A stretch of DNA of 64,000 bases from NCBI RefSeq assembly GCF_027107535.1, contig NZ_CP114283.1, positions 7,750,001 to 7,814,000 on the forward strand. The letters are read 5' to 3'. The stretch comes from Streptomyces aurantiacus (lineage in GTDB: Bacteria > Actinomycetota > Actinomycetes > Streptomycetales > Streptomycetaceae). The notes under the pieces were generated by a model. That model saw only the letters and a list, made by a program, of their open reading frames with translations, ran no database searches and had not been told where the DNA came from. A program made the position numbers and the translations under genes. Position 1 is the stretch's first letter. The number at the start of each line of letters is the position of its first letter. Below are positions 17,746 through 27,278 of the stretch, piece by piece.

Positions 17746-18345
17746 CTGGGGTTACGGGCCCTGTTCGGTAGGGCGCCCTGGCGGGTTCAAGAACCCTCAC
17801 GCAGGCGCAGGTTGTCGGATTTGCCATCCCTGTAAAGCGTCAGGCTAAACATGCGCTTCCCTGTCGAAGCCGTGAAGACGCCGTGATCGTCGTGTGAGTT
17901 TCCTCACTTACTAGCAGGCAAACCGGTCAATCCGGGCCCCCAAGCGCCCGTACCAAAACGGGCTTTTCGCCACGGAAGACATCATTCCGCTCCTGATCAT
18001 GGCGACTGGGACACCGCTTACCCGTGAGGGACTCGTCCGCATGTGCCCCTTATGGATGAGGTCTCGCTCTACGTCTCGTGACTCCGCCCTCACAACGTGT
18101 CACGGTGGTCACAGCATGACCCATGGGCCTTGTTGGAGATCCGGCACTGTGCTGGAATTCCTCGGACCGCCGCAGGAACGAACCGGCGCGCAAGGGCGCA
18201 ACGCAGCGCCGAGTGGCGGCGGAAAGGGGAAACCTGCGCCGGTCACTCACGACCACCATGGGAGCGCATTCAGGGCGCTTCCAAGACGCCGACACCGTCT
18301 CGCCGTTCACGCGGAGAGGCGCCTGGTCCAGAGGTTGCGACGCTA
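17746..18345. other. Long intergenic region upstream of the first conservon
   Basis: Six hundred bases with no convincing gene. It holds the dyad at 17783-17796 upstream of the 65-residue peptide, a somewhat AT-richer stretch at 17840-18010, and a plus-strand hairpin with a T4 tail at 17946-17967 (GCCCGT/ACGGGC) that is not downstream of any plus-strand gene. The cvnA frame is open upstream to 18097, but that part has an atypical composition for the family and was left out. Promoters for the conservon must lie here. Confidence 0.5.
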
Positions 18346-21300
18346 GTGCAGGGACGTTTCAAGAGGGATGGCAGCGCTTCGGCGGAGCCGGAGCCGCAAG
18401 GCGGGACTGGCTCCAGGGCAGTCGGCTCCTCGCCCCAGCACGCCCAGAACCCGGGACCGGCGCAGGCCGGTGACAGTGGCTCCTCGCGCCCCGGCGCGCC
18501 CAAGGGCGCCCAGGGCAAGGGCGGCCCGAACGGGGCGAGCGGTGCTCCCGGCACCTCGTCCTCCGCGCCACCGAAGCCCAAGGCTCCCAGTGGGCCCGGT
18601 TCGCGAATAGCCCTGCGCAACTGGCGCATCTCCACGCGTCTGGTCTCGCTGCTCGCGCTGCCCGTGGTCGCCGCCACCTCGCTGGGCGCGCTGCGCATCA
18701 GCGACACCATGGACGAGATCCAGCAGCTCGAGAACATGAAGCTGCTGACCGACATGACCAAGCAGGCGACCGAGCTCGCCGCGGCGCTCCAGGAGGAGCG
18801 CGACAAGTCGGCCGGCCCGCTCGCCAACGGCACCAAGGCCACCGACGTCTCGATCAAGGGCCTCCGCGACAAGACGGACCGTGCGCGTGCCGCCTTCATG
18901 GAGGGCACCCACGAGCTCGACGACGCGGACAACAACGAGAACCTCGACGGTGTCCGGGACAACGTGGTGGCCATCGCCACCCAGCTGAACACCCTCAGCG
19001 GCATCCGCAACAACGCCTTCCAGGACGAGAAGAACGCCTCCCAGACGGTCGAGGCGTACCACCGGCTCATCGAGCAGCTGCTCGGCCTCTCCCAGGACAT
19101 GGCCGAGGCGACCAGCAACCCGGAGATGATCCAGCGCACGCGTGCCCTGGCGGCCTTCTCCACCGCCAAGGAGTACGCGTCCATCCAGCGCGCGATCATC
19201 GCCGCGGCCCTGCCTGCCACGGACAAGACGACCGGCGAGCTCTCGCCGAACGACCGGCAGTACGGCCTCTCCGCCTTCGAGAACCAGCGTTTCGAGCTCA
19301 CCAGCTTCGCGAGCATCTACGAGGGCAACGCGGCCCAGATCACCAAGCCCCTCGACGAGCCGAGCCCGACCATCAAGGACGCGGACGGCTACCTGGGGCG
19401 TGTGCTCCAGCGCAACAACGGTCTCCAGCTGCAGGCCAAGCGCTCGTACCTGGACTGGGTCGACGCCGACTCCTCCAAGATCCTGGAGATGTCGAAGATC
19501 GAGCTCACGCTCCTCGACCAGATGGAGCAGAAGGCCCGCGAGCTGCGCAACGAGGCCGAGCAGGAAGCGATCATCTCCGGTGCGCTGATCCTGCTGGTGC
19601 TCGGTGTCTCGCTGGTCGGCGCGTTCGTCGTGGCCCGCTCGATGATCCGCTCGCTGCGCCGCCTGCAGGACACCGCGACGAAGGTCGCCCAGGACCGTCT
19701 GCCCGAGCTGGTCAAGCAGCTCTCCGAGTCGGACCCGCAGGACGTCGACACGTCCGTCGAGTCGGTCGGTGTGCACTCCAAGGACGAGATCGGCCAGGTG
19801 GCCGCGGCCTTCGACGACGTGCACCGCGAGGCCGTACGACTGGCCGCCGAGCAGGCCCTGCTGCGGGGCAACGTCAACGCGATGTTCACCAACCTCTCGC
19901 GTCGCTCCCAGGGCCTCATCCAGCGTCAGCTCTCGCTCATCTCCGAGCTGGAGTCCCGCGAGGCCGACCCTGACCAGCTGTCCTCGCTGTTCAAGCTCGA
20001 CCACCTCGCGACCCGCATGCGCCGTAACGGCGAGAACCTCCTCGTCCTCGCCGGTGAGGAGCCCGGCCGCCGCTGGACCCGTCCGGTCCCGCTGGTCGAC
20101 GTGCTCCGTGCCGCCGCCTCCGAGGTGGAGCAGTACGAGCGCATCGAGCTCTCCTCGGTTCCGACCACCGAGGTCGCCGGCCGTGTGGTCAACGACCTCG
20201 TGCACCTGCTCGCCGAGCTGCTGGAGAACGCCACCTCGTTCTCCTCCCCGCAGACCAAGGTCAAGGTCACCGGTCACGCGCTGCCCGACGGCCGCGTACT
20301 GATCGAGATCCACGACACCGGCATCGGCCTCTCGCCCGAGGACCTCGCGGCCATCAACGAGCGGCTCGCCTCGCCGCCCACCGTGGACGTCTCCGTCTCC
20401 CGCCGCATGGGTCTGTTCGTGGTCGGCCGTCTGTCGCAGCGGCACGGCATCCGCATCCAGCTGCGCCCGTCCGACTCCGGCGGCACGACCGCACTGGTCA
20501 TGCTCCCCGTCGACGTCGCCCAGGGCGGCAAGAAGGTTCCGGGCAACAAGCAGGGCCAGGGTGCCCCCGGCGTCGGCGGTCCGGCGGCGGCGCAGGCCGC
20601 GGCCGGTGTCGCGGCGGCCCGCCGGGGCGGTGCCGGAAGCGGTCCCGCGCTCGGTGGTGGCGCTCCGCAGGGCAACGGCGGCCGGCTGAACTCCGGCCCG
20701 CAGCGTGGACAGGTCGGTTCCGGTACGGGACCGCGGGCCGCGCTGCCCAGGCCCGACGCGGGCGGTCGTCCGGGTGGGCCGGGTGCGCCCGGTGGGCCGC
20801 GCAACCCGCAGGCTCCGCAGCCCCCGCAGGGCAGGCCGGCCTCCGCCGGTGCCCCGCAGGGCCTCCAGTCGGCGGGCACGGGCGGACCGCAGGCCTTCAA
20901 CGACTTCAGCAACGACTCCGGGCGGCAGGACGCGTTCGGTGGCGGGCGCCAGGACACGATGGGCGGCAACCGCGGCCCCGTGCCTCCGCAGCCCCAGCAG
21001 CGGCCGGCCGGCAACGGCGAGCAGGGCCGTCGGCCCCAGCAGCAGTCGCCGCAGCTGCCGCCCCGTGGCGGTCCGCGCGCCGAGCTGCCGGGCGGCAACC
21101 CGCAGCCGCGCGTGCCCAGCTGGAGCGACGACAACGCGCAGCCGCCGGTGCCGCGTTCCGCGCCGGACGCCCCGCGCGGCCACGACGAGCCGGACGCCAC
21201 CTCGCAGCTGCCGCGCATCAACGACCGGCCGGGCGGACCCGCGTCCACCTCGGGGTTCCAGCGGCCCGAGCACGACGCCCAGCGCCCCGGCGCGGGTGCG

Positions 21301-22152
21301 CAGCAGGGCAGCGGGCAGTTCGTCCGCCCGGACGTGTTCGGCACGCCGAATCCTTCCGGCACGGGGCAGGCCCCGCCGGCGGGCGGCCAGTACAACCGTC
21401 AGGACCCCGCAGCCACCGGCCAGTTCGCCGCGTCCGGCTACGACAGTGGTTCCAACGGTCAGTACGCGGCGCCGCGCCAGGATGCTCAACAGGACACCGG
21501 TCAGTTCCCGGCGCAGGGCTACGGCGAGCGTCAGGGCGGTGGCACCGGGCAGTTCGAGCGGCCCGCCAACGGCAACGGCAGCCGGCCCCCGCAGGCCCGC
21601 CGACGCCCCGAACTCCCCCAGGAGTCGGACGGCAGGGGCGCCGCACAGCGGCCCGACGAGGGGCGGAGCCCTTCGGACGGCTGGGAGCTGCCGCCGGCGA
21701 CGGGTCCCGGTGACGGGCGCACGCCGCTGTACGACACCCTGGAGACCAACTGGTTCAACCAGGCTCAGGGCGGCGACGGCGCCCCGAGCGAGCAGGCACC
21801 GCAGCAGCCCGTACAGGCTCCCGCGGCACCGCAGCGTCCGGCGCCCGCCGGCGCTTCCGCCTCCTGGCGGAGCACCCCCAATGACGAACTCGGCCGTCAG
21901 GCCGAGCGGGTACGCCAGCCCTCCGCGGGTGGCGTGACCGTCTCGGGTCTGCCGCGCCGGGTTCCCCGCGCGAACCTCGTCGCCGGGACGGCTCAGCAGC
22001 AACAGCACCAAACCGGTCCGCAGGTCTCGCGTGCGCCTGATGACGTACGCGGCCGGCTGACCAACCTTCGTAGGGGCATCCAGCAGGGTCGCCAGGCCGG
22101 TACCGGCCAGACCGGAAGCTTCCCCAGCCCCACTCACCAGCAGGAGCGTTAG
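18346..22152 (+). CDS. cvnA: Conservon sensor-like histidine kinase CvnA (first conservon)
   Basis: A 1268-residue membrane protein. After a Pro/Gly-rich N-terminus come TM1 (about residues 94-113), a roughly 300-residue extracytoplasmic helical domain of the nitrate-sensing type, TM2 (about 410-432), a HAMP linker, a DHp-like region with LDHLATRMRRNGENLLVL, and a GHKL ATPase domain (about 610-720). The ATPase N-box is LLAELLENATSF, G1 is HDTGIGL and G2 is MGLFVVGRLS. Residues 730-1268 are a Pro/Gln/Gly-rich disordered tail ending in VSRAPDDVRGRLTNLRRG, shared with the second copy. CvnA proteins work with CvnB, C and D in a membrane complex likened to G-protein signalling. GTG 18346 was chosen because homology begins there; GAGG lies about 11 bases upstream. 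Confidence 0.92.
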   Translation: MQGRFKRDGSASAEPEPQGGTGSRAVGSSPQHAQNPGPAQAGDSGSSRPGAPKGAQGKGGPNGASGAPGTSSSAPPKPKAPSGPGSRIALRNWRISTRLVSLLALPVVAATSLGALRISDTMDEIQQLENMKLLTDMTKQATELAAALQEERDKSAGPLANGTKATDVSIKGLRDKTDRARAAFMEGTHELDDADNNENLDGVRDNVVAIATQLNTLSGIRNNAFQDEKNASQTVEAYHRLIEQLLGLSQDMAEATSNPEMIQRTRALAAFSTAKEYASIQRAIIAAALPATDKTTGELSPNDRQYGLSAFENQRFELTSFASIYEGNAAQITKPLDEPSPTIKDADGYLGRVLQRNNGLQLQAKRSYLDWVDADSSKILEMSKIELTLLDQMEQKARELRNEAEQEAIISGALILLVLGVSLVGAFVVARSMIRSLRRLQDTATKVAQDRLPELVKQLSESDPQDVDTSVESVGVHSKDEIGQVAAAFDDVHREAVRLAAEQALLRGNVNAMFTNLSRRSQGLIQRQLSLISELESREADPDQLSSLFKLDHLATRMRRNGENLLVLAGEEPGRRWTRPVPLVDVLRAAASEVEQYERIELSSVPTTEVAGRVVNDLVHLLAELLENATSFSSPQTKVKVTGHALPDGRVLIEIHDTGIGLSPEDLAAINERLASPPTVDVSVSRRMGLFVVGRLSQRHGIRIQLRPSDSGGTTALVMLPVDVAQGGKKVPGNKQGQGAPGVGGPAAAQAAAGVAAARRGGAGSGPALGGGAPQGNGGRLNSGPQRGQVGSGTGPRAALPRPDAGGRPGGPGAPGGPRNPQAPQPPQGRPASAGAPQGLQSAGTGGPQAFNDFSNDSGRQDAFGGGRQDTMGGNRGPVPPQPQQRPAGNGEQGRRPQQQSPQLPPRGGPRAELPGGNPQPRVPSWSDDNAQPPVPRSAPDAPRGHDEPDATSQLPRINDRPGGPASTSGFQRPEHDAQRPGAGAQQGSGQFVRPDVFGTPNPSGTGQAPPAGGQYNRQDPAATGQFAASGYDSGSNGQYAAPRQDAQQDTGQFPAQGYGERQGGGTGQFERPANGNGSRPPQARRRPELPQESDGRGAAQRPDEGRSPSDGWELPPATGPGDGRTPLYDTLETNWFNQAQGGDGAPSEQAPQQPVQAPAAPQRPAPAGASASWRSTPNDELGRQAERVRQPSAGGVTVSGLPRRVPRANLVAGTAQQQQHQTGPQVSRAPDDVRGRLTNLRRGIQQGRQAGTGQTGSFPSPTHQQER

Positions 22153-22575
22153 TTGAGCCAGATGAGCCAGGCGGCACAGAACCTCAACTGGTTGATCACC
22201 AACTTCGTTGACAACACCCCCGGGGTGTCCCACACCGTCGTCGTATCCGCCGACGGACTCCTTCTGGCGATGTCCGAGGGCTTTCCGCGCGACCGCGCCG
22301 ACCAGCTCGCGGCCGTCGCCTCCGGACTCACGTCCCTGACCGCCGGCGCCTCCCGGATCTTCGAGGGCGGCACGGTGGCCCAGACCGTCGTCGAGATGGA
22401 ACGGGGTTTCCTGTTCCTGATGTCCGTGTCCGACGGTTCGTCCCTCGCGGTCCTCTCCCACCCCGACTGCGACATCGGCCTCGTCGGGTACGAGATGGCT
22501 CTGCTCGTGGACCGTGCGGGCGCTGTGCTCACACCGGATCTGCGCGCCGAGCTCCAGGGCAGCCTGCTCCACTAG
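22153..22575 (+). CDS. cvnB: Roadblock/LC7-domain protein CvnB (first conservon)
   Basis: A 140-residue Roadblock/LC7 protein, the class that regulates small GTPases such as MglA. The TTG at 22153 follows the cvnA stop directly and has AGGAG at 22142-22146 six bases upstream; ATG 22162 is the alternative. The body QAAQNLNWLITNFVDNTPGV to LTPDLRAELQGSLL is nearly the same protein as the second copy, though the two genes differ at many synonymous sites. It is expected to bind CvnD and CvnA at the membrane. Confidence 0.93.
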   Translation: MSQMSQAAQNLNWLITNFVDNTPGVSHTVVVSADGLLLAMSEGFPRDRADQLAAVASGLTSLTAGASRIFEGGTVAQTVVEMERGFLFLMSVSDGSSLAVLSHPDCDIGLVGYEMALLVDRAGAVLTPDLRAELQGSLLH

Positions 22576-22679
22576 TAAGGCATTACCGAATGTAGGAAAA
22601 CCCGTCCGGCCGCCCTCCCCCCACCGGCCCCGTCAGACGGCACGACTGACCGACTTGCTGTCCCGCCCGGAGGACTTAC

Positions 22680-23078
22680 ATGACCCCGCCCACCGCCTCT
22701 CATGATCCGTACGCTCACACGTACGAGGATGAGGGCGACCAGCCGCTGGTACGTCCGTACGCGATGACCGGCGGCCGGACCCGGCCGCGCTACCAGCTCG
22801 CCATCGAGGCACTGATCAGCACCACGGCCGACCCGGCAGCGCTCATGGGACTGCTCCCTGAGCACCAGCGGATCTGCCACCTCTGCCGTGAAGTGAAGTC
22901 GGTGGCCGAAGTGTCGGCCCTGCTGTCCATGCCCCTGGGCGTGGCACGGATTCTCGTCGCGGACCTCGCGGAGGCCGGACTTGTCGCGATCCACCAGCCG
23001 GGTGGCGACGAGGGCAACGGCGGCGCCCCGGACGTGACACTGCTCGAAAGGGTGCTCAGTGGACTTCGCAAGCTCTGA
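22680..23078 (+). CDS. cvnC: DUF742 protein CvnC (first conservon)
   Basis: A 132-residue DUF742 protein with a winged-helix-like fold, starting at ATG 22680 after GGAGG. The conserved core runs from VRPYAMTGGRTRPRYQLAIE to LAEAGLVAIHQPG. It carries three cysteines (two in ICHLCRE), unlike a DNA-binding MarR protein in having no clear recognition helix surface. The last 20 bases overlap cvnD. A 104-base gap separates it from cvnB. Confidence 0.92.
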   Translation: MTPPTASHDPYAHTYEDEGDQPLVRPYAMTGGRTRPRYQLAIEALISTTADPAALMGLLPEHQRICHLCREVKSVAEVSALLSMPLGVARILVADLAEAGLVAIHQPGGDEGNGGAPDVTLLERVLSGLRKL

Positions 23079-23634
23079 CGGAGGGCGGGCGACCACCTCC
23101 GCGAAGATCGTGGTGGCGGGTGGTTTCGGCGTCGGCAAGACCACATTCGTGGGTGCCGTCTCGGAGATCAACCCGCTGCGCACCGAGGCCGTGATGACGT
23201 CCGCTTCGGCGGGCATCGACGACCTCACCCACACCGGGGACAAGACCACCACGACGGTGGCCATGGACTTCGGCCGTATCACCCTGGACCAGGACCTGAT
23301 CCTGTACCTGTTCGGCACCCCCGGCCAGGACCGCTTCTGGTTCATGTGGGACGACCTGGTGCGCGGCGCGATCGGCGCCGTCGTCCTGGTCGACACCCGG
23401 CGTCTCGCCGACTGCTTCCCCGCGGTCGACTACTTCGAGAACAGCGGCCTGCCGTTCGTCATCGCCCTCAACGGCTTCGACGGACATCAGCCCTACACCC
23501 CCGAAGAGGTCCGCGAGGCGCTGCAGATCGGGCCCGACGCCCCGATCATCACGACGGACGCCCGGCACCGTTCGGACGCCAAGAGCGCGCTGATCACGCT
23601 GGTCGAGCACGCCCTGATGGCCCGTCTTCGGTAG
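23059..23634 (+). CDS. cvnD: Ras-like small GTPase CvnD (first conservon)
   Basis: A 191-residue GTP-binding protein of the actinobacterial conservon/MglA-like group. The P-loop is GGFGVGKTTF near residue 21, the switch II region is GTPGQDRFWFMWDD near residue 86, and the guanine-specificity region is ALNGFDG. Here NGFD replaces the canonical NKxD, a substitution shared by both copies. GTG 23059 lies inside cvnC, giving tight translational coupling. A 302-base internal block is almost identical in DNA to the second copy. Confidence 0.93.
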   Translation: MDFASSDGGRATTSAKIVVAGGFGVGKTTFVGAVSEINPLRTEAVMTSASAGIDDLTHTGDKTTTTVAMDFGRITLDQDLILYLFGTPGQDRFWFMWDDLVRGAIGAVVLVDTRRLADCFPAVDYFENSGLPFVIALNGFDGHQPYTPEEVREALQIGPDAPIITTDARHRSDAKSALITLVEHALMARLR

Positions 23635-24007
23635 GACTCGTCCGGAGGGCCATGTCCTGTCATTCAAGTCGGCAACGCCATACGGAAGTTGTCGTAGACG
23701 CATTGGAGCCGGCTGTGTCGTTTGACACGGTCGGCCTCGGTGTTCATAACGTTTCGACAGAGATATCGGGTGGTACCGCCACGCGTCGCGGTCGTCTGAT
23801 GCCGCTGTGCTCACAAAAGCCCCGCCTTTTGGCGGGGCTCGTTCTTTATGACCGTTTTATCTAGGGCTTACGTCACTCGGAATCTTCAGTTCCGAGTGTT
23901 TGGACCAGCACACACTGACGTGCTGGAATGCCAGAACTGCCCAGTAGTAAGGGCCGAAAGACACACGCGGCACGACGAAGGTGCCGAGCCGAGAGGTTGT
24001 TGGTCGA
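23635..24007 (+). other. Intergenic region and leader of the second conservon
   Basis: A 373-base region without a gene. Besides the terminator it contains two perfect stem-loops in series: CACTCGGAA/TTCCGAGTG (23874-23898) and CCAGCAC/GTGCTGG (23905-23926), about 80-130 bases upstream of the cvnA start. They may be part of an mRNA leader. The stretch around 23843-23865 is AT-rich and is the likeliest promoter area. Confidence 0.55.
23815..23848 (+). terminator. Terminator after the first conservon
   Basis: A nine-base stem AGCCCCGCC/GGCGGGGCT with a TTTT loop, followed by a T-rich stretch. It separates the two conservons into distinct transcription units. Confidence 0.8.
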
Positions 24008-27000
24008 GTGAGGCGAAGCAAGAACGGTCCCGAGCCGTCGGCACGGGGCAACTTCACCCCGCCGCCGCGCGGAGCGGCACCCGCACATGTGCCCGGCTCG
24101 GAGCCGACGGCCCCACCCGCTCCCAGCGGCGGCCGTCTCTCTCCGCGCAACTGGCGTGTACCGACCAGACTGAACGCGATTCTGCTCATACCCGTGATCG
24201 TCGGGCTCGTCATGGGCGGCTTCCAGGTGAAGAGCTCCATCGACACCTGGCGGGAGGCTCAGGACGCGGAGAAGGTCGCCAAGATCGTCGACGCCGCCGG
24301 GCAGTACGCCGAGGCGCTCCTCAACGAGCGGGACATCTCCGCCCAGCCACTGCTGGAGGGCGACCGGGACAGCGCCACGGTCAAGCAGGCGCGCACCCTG
24401 ACGGACCAGAAGGCCAAGGCCTTCCACCAGGAAGTCGTCGGCATGCCGGCCGGCCAGGGCCTTGAGCGCCGGCTGAAGCTGGTGGAGGACGCCGAGCCCA
24501 CGCTGGGCCAGCTGCGCAAGACCGCCTACACCACCGCGATGGACCCGACGAAGACCGAAGAGGGCTACGTCACCGTCGAGCACCTCCTGGCGGAGTTCTC
24601 GAACGAGCTGGGACTCGGCACCGGCAACATCACGAGCTACGGCCGCACCGTGTACGCCATCACCCTGGCCAAGGGTGCCCAGTCCCTGCAGCGCTCGATC
24701 GGCATGCACCTCCTGGTGAAGCCCGCCTCGAACGACAAGGTCTTCAAGCAGCAGGTCACCGCGTTCACGTCGTACGCGTACCTGGAGAACATCGCCATCC
24801 AGGAGTACGTCTCCGGTGGCACGGAGGCGGACGCCGCACGTCTCAAGCAGGCGATGGCCGAGAAGGAGGCCGAGGGCAAGCAGCTGGCCGCCGCGGCGAA
24901 GAGCAAGACCGAGGCCGCCGGCGGCACCTACAAGGCCCCGCCCTCCATGACCGGCATGATCCAGGCCATCGGCAGTGGCACCTCGCCGACCGACCTGGCT
25001 CAGCAGGGCATCACGCCCGAAACCTGGATGGCGGCCTCCACCCTCAAGTTCGACGGTTACGGCGAGGTCGAGAAGGAGCTCATCAACCGGGCGGTCGACG
25101 AAGCGGGCCAGATCGCCACCGACGCCCAGCGCGACGCGTTCATCAACGGCGCGATCGTCATCGTCGCCCTGCTCGCCGCGTTCATCATCGCCGGGCTCAT
25201 GGCCCGCCAGATGAGCCGCTCGATGCGCCAGCTGCGCAACGCGGCCTTCGGTGTCGCCGAGCAGCGCCTGCCGATGCTGGTCGACCAGCTCTCGCGCACC
25301 GACCCGGGCCGGGTGGACACCCGTGTCCAGCCCATCCCGATCACCACCACGGACGAGATCGGCGAGGTCGCCCGCGCCTTCGACCAGGTCCACCGTGAGG
25401 CCGTGCGGCTCGCCGCCGAACAGGCCATGCTGCGGGGCAACATCAACGCGATCTTCACCAACCTCTCGCGCCGCAACCAGTCGCTGATCGAGGGCCAGCT
25501 GACCCTCATCACCGAGCTGGAGAACAACGAGGCCGACCCGGACCAGCTGGAGAACCTCTTCCGCCTGGACCACCTCGCGACCCGTATGCGCCGCAACGGC
25601 GAGAACCTCCTGGTCCTCGCGGGCGAGGAGCCGGGCCGCCGCTGGGACCAGCCGGTCCCGCTGGTCGACGTGCTGCGCGCCGCCTCCTCCGAGGTGGAGC
25701 AGTACGAGCGCGTCGAGCTCTCCGGCGTCCCGGAGGCCGAGATCCACGGCCGTGCCGTGACCGACCTCGTGCACCTGCTCGCCGAGCTCCTGGAGAACGC
25801 CACCACGTTCTCCTCCCCGCAGACCAAGGTCCGCGTCACGGCGACCCGGCTGCCGGACGGCCGCATCATGGTCGAGATCCACGACAAGGGCATCGGCCTC
25901 ACCGCCGAGGACTTCGCGGACATCAACCACAAGCTGGCCAACCCGCCGACCGTGGACGCCGCGATCTCCCAGCGCATGGGTCTGTTCGTGGTCGGGCGGC
26001 TGTCCGACCGGCACGGCATCCGTGTCCAGCTGCGCCCCTCGGGCGAGCAGGCCGGCACGACCTCCCTGGTCATGCTCCCCGACGCGATCACCCACGGTGG
26101 CGGCGGCGAGCACCAGCAGCGCGACGACTTCACGGTGTCGCAGATCATCCCGGAGCACGAGCAGCAGGCGTTCCAGGGCGAGCAGTTCCAGAGCGGTCAG
26201 CCCTCACTGCGCACGGCCGCCGAGCTGGGCTTCGACGACAGCCGCTACACCGAGGTCCCGGACGACATACGCGAGCTGGACCCGGTGGGCCGCTCCCTGA
26301 TGCGTGAGGAGCGCCGCGCGGCCCTGGAGGCCCAGGCGCACGACGGTCCCGAGGGCGAGACCCCGTCCTTCCCGGACGGCTTCGCCCCGCAGCAGGGCTA
26401 CGACAACGGCGGGCAGGGCTACGAGAACGGCGCAGCGGCGTTCGACAACGGCGCTGCCGCGTTCGACAGCAGCCCTGCCGCGTACACCGAGGCACCCTCG
26501 TACGACCAGCAGACGCCGTACGAGGAGCAGCAGCAGACGTCGTACGACGAGACGTACTTCCCGGCGAACGGCGGGTATCCGGAACCCTCCTACGCGGAGC
26601 CGGCCCAGGAGGAGCACCAGCCGGCCCACGCCCCCGCGCGGGAGACGTTCTCGGCCTTCGAGGAGCAGCCCTACCGGGACGACTGGCCGCAGCAGGAGAC
26701 GTACCAGAACGGCTACGGCGCCGAGTACGCCCCCGAAGCGGAATCCCCGCAGGCCGCTGACGTGGCCGAGCAGGACCGCGTAGGCTTCGACTCTCCGGGA
26801 CCGGCCCCCTCCAACGCCCACGAGCTGACCGACGCCGGGCTTCCGCGCCGCGGATCCACCGACGCCGGGCTCCCCCGCCGCGGATCCACCGCGGTCGGCG
26901 GCCAGCAGTCCGTGGGCCAGGAGTCGCCGGCACCCTTCGGCGGCAACGACAGCAACGGAAGTGGCAGCAACGGCTCCGGCAAGGGCGACTGGCGGTCGAA

Positions 27001-27277
27001 CAACGACCAGATGTGGCAGCGTGCCGAGCAGCTGAAGAAGCCGAAGGCGGGCGGGGTCACCTCCTCGGGCCTGCCACGGCGGGTACCCAAGGCCAATCTG
27101 GTCGAGGGCACCGCTGAATCGACCCCACAGGGCGGCCCTTCGGTCTCCCGCGCTCCCGAGGACGTCCGGGGCAGGCTGAGCAACCTGCGCCGGGGCGTGC
27201 AGCGGGGACGTAATGCAGGCAGCGATACGAACGGTCAGGGCTTCGGCTCTGACAGCACCTACAACCAGGAGCGTTAG
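24008..27277 (+). CDS. cvnA: Conservon sensor-like histidine kinase CvnA (second conservon)
   Basis: A 1089-residue paralogue of the preceding CvnA. TM1 is at about residues 54-75 and TM2 at about 378-398, enclosing a helical sensor domain that differs strongly from the first copy. The HAMP and kinase core are nearly the same: LDHLATRMRRNGENLLVL, LLAELLENATTF (N-box), HDKGIGL (G1) and MGLFVVGRLS (G2). The disordered tail (about 700-1089) is rich in Tyr, Glu and Gln rather than Pro and contains a tandem LPRRGSTDAG repeat near residue 945. The tail end VSRAPEDVRGRLSNLRRG matches the first copy and may bind partners. GTG 24008 was chosen at the point where homology starts. Confidence 0.92.
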   Translation: MRRSKNGPEPSARGNFTPPPRGAAPAHVPGSEPTAPPAPSGGRLSPRNWRVPTRLNAILLIPVIVGLVMGGFQVKSSIDTWREAQDAEKVAKIVDAAGQYAEALLNERDISAQPLLEGDRDSATVKQARTLTDQKAKAFHQEVVGMPAGQGLERRLKLVEDAEPTLGQLRKTAYTTAMDPTKTEEGYVTVEHLLAEFSNELGLGTGNITSYGRTVYAITLAKGAQSLQRSIGMHLLVKPASNDKVFKQQVTAFTSYAYLENIAIQEYVSGGTEADAARLKQAMAEKEAEGKQLAAAAKSKTEAAGGTYKAPPSMTGMIQAIGSGTSPTDLAQQGITPETWMAASTLKFDGYGEVEKELINRAVDEAGQIATDAQRDAFINGAIVIVALLAAFIIAGLMARQMSRSMRQLRNAAFGVAEQRLPMLVDQLSRTDPGRVDTRVQPIPITTTDEIGEVARAFDQVHREAVRLAAEQAMLRGNINAIFTNLSRRNQSLIEGQLTLITELENNEADPDQLENLFRLDHLATRMRRNGENLLVLAGEEPGRRWDQPVPLVDVLRAASSEVEQYERVELSGVPEAEIHGRAVTDLVHLLAELLENATTFSSPQTKVRVTATRLPDGRIMVEIHDKGIGLTAEDFADINHKLANPPTVDAAISQRMGLFVVGRLSDRHGIRVQLRPSGEQAGTTSLVMLPDAITHGGGGEHQQRDDFTVSQIIPEHEQQAFQGEQFQSGQPSLRTAAELGFDDSRYTEVPDDIRELDPVGRSLMREERRAALEAQAHDGPEGETPSFPDGFAPQQGYDNGGQGYENGAAAFDNGAAAFDSSPAAYTEAPSYDQQTPYEEQQQTSYDETYFPANGGYPEPSYAEPAQEEHQPAHAPARETFSAFEEQPYRDDWPQQETYQNGYGAEYAPEAESPQAADVAEQDRVGFDSPGPAPSNAHELTDAGLPRRGSTDAGLPRRGSTAVGGQQSVGQESPAPFGGNDSNGSGSNGSGKGDWRSNNDQMWQRAEQLKKPKAGGVTSSGLPRRVPKANLVEGTAESTPQGGPSVSRAPEDVRGRLSNLRRGVQRGRNAGSDTNGQGFGSDSTYNQER

Positions 27278-27278
27278 T

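Noticed and set aside
18343-22572. A 1409-codon open frame on the minus strand opposite the first conservon
   Set aside because: It is antisense to strongly conserved cvnA and cvnB, has no recognisable domains, and such long shadow frames are routine in high-GC DNA.
23873-26158. A 761-codon minus-strand frame opposite the second cvnA
   Set aside because: Same reason: no domain content, and it mirrors the codon bias of the real gene.
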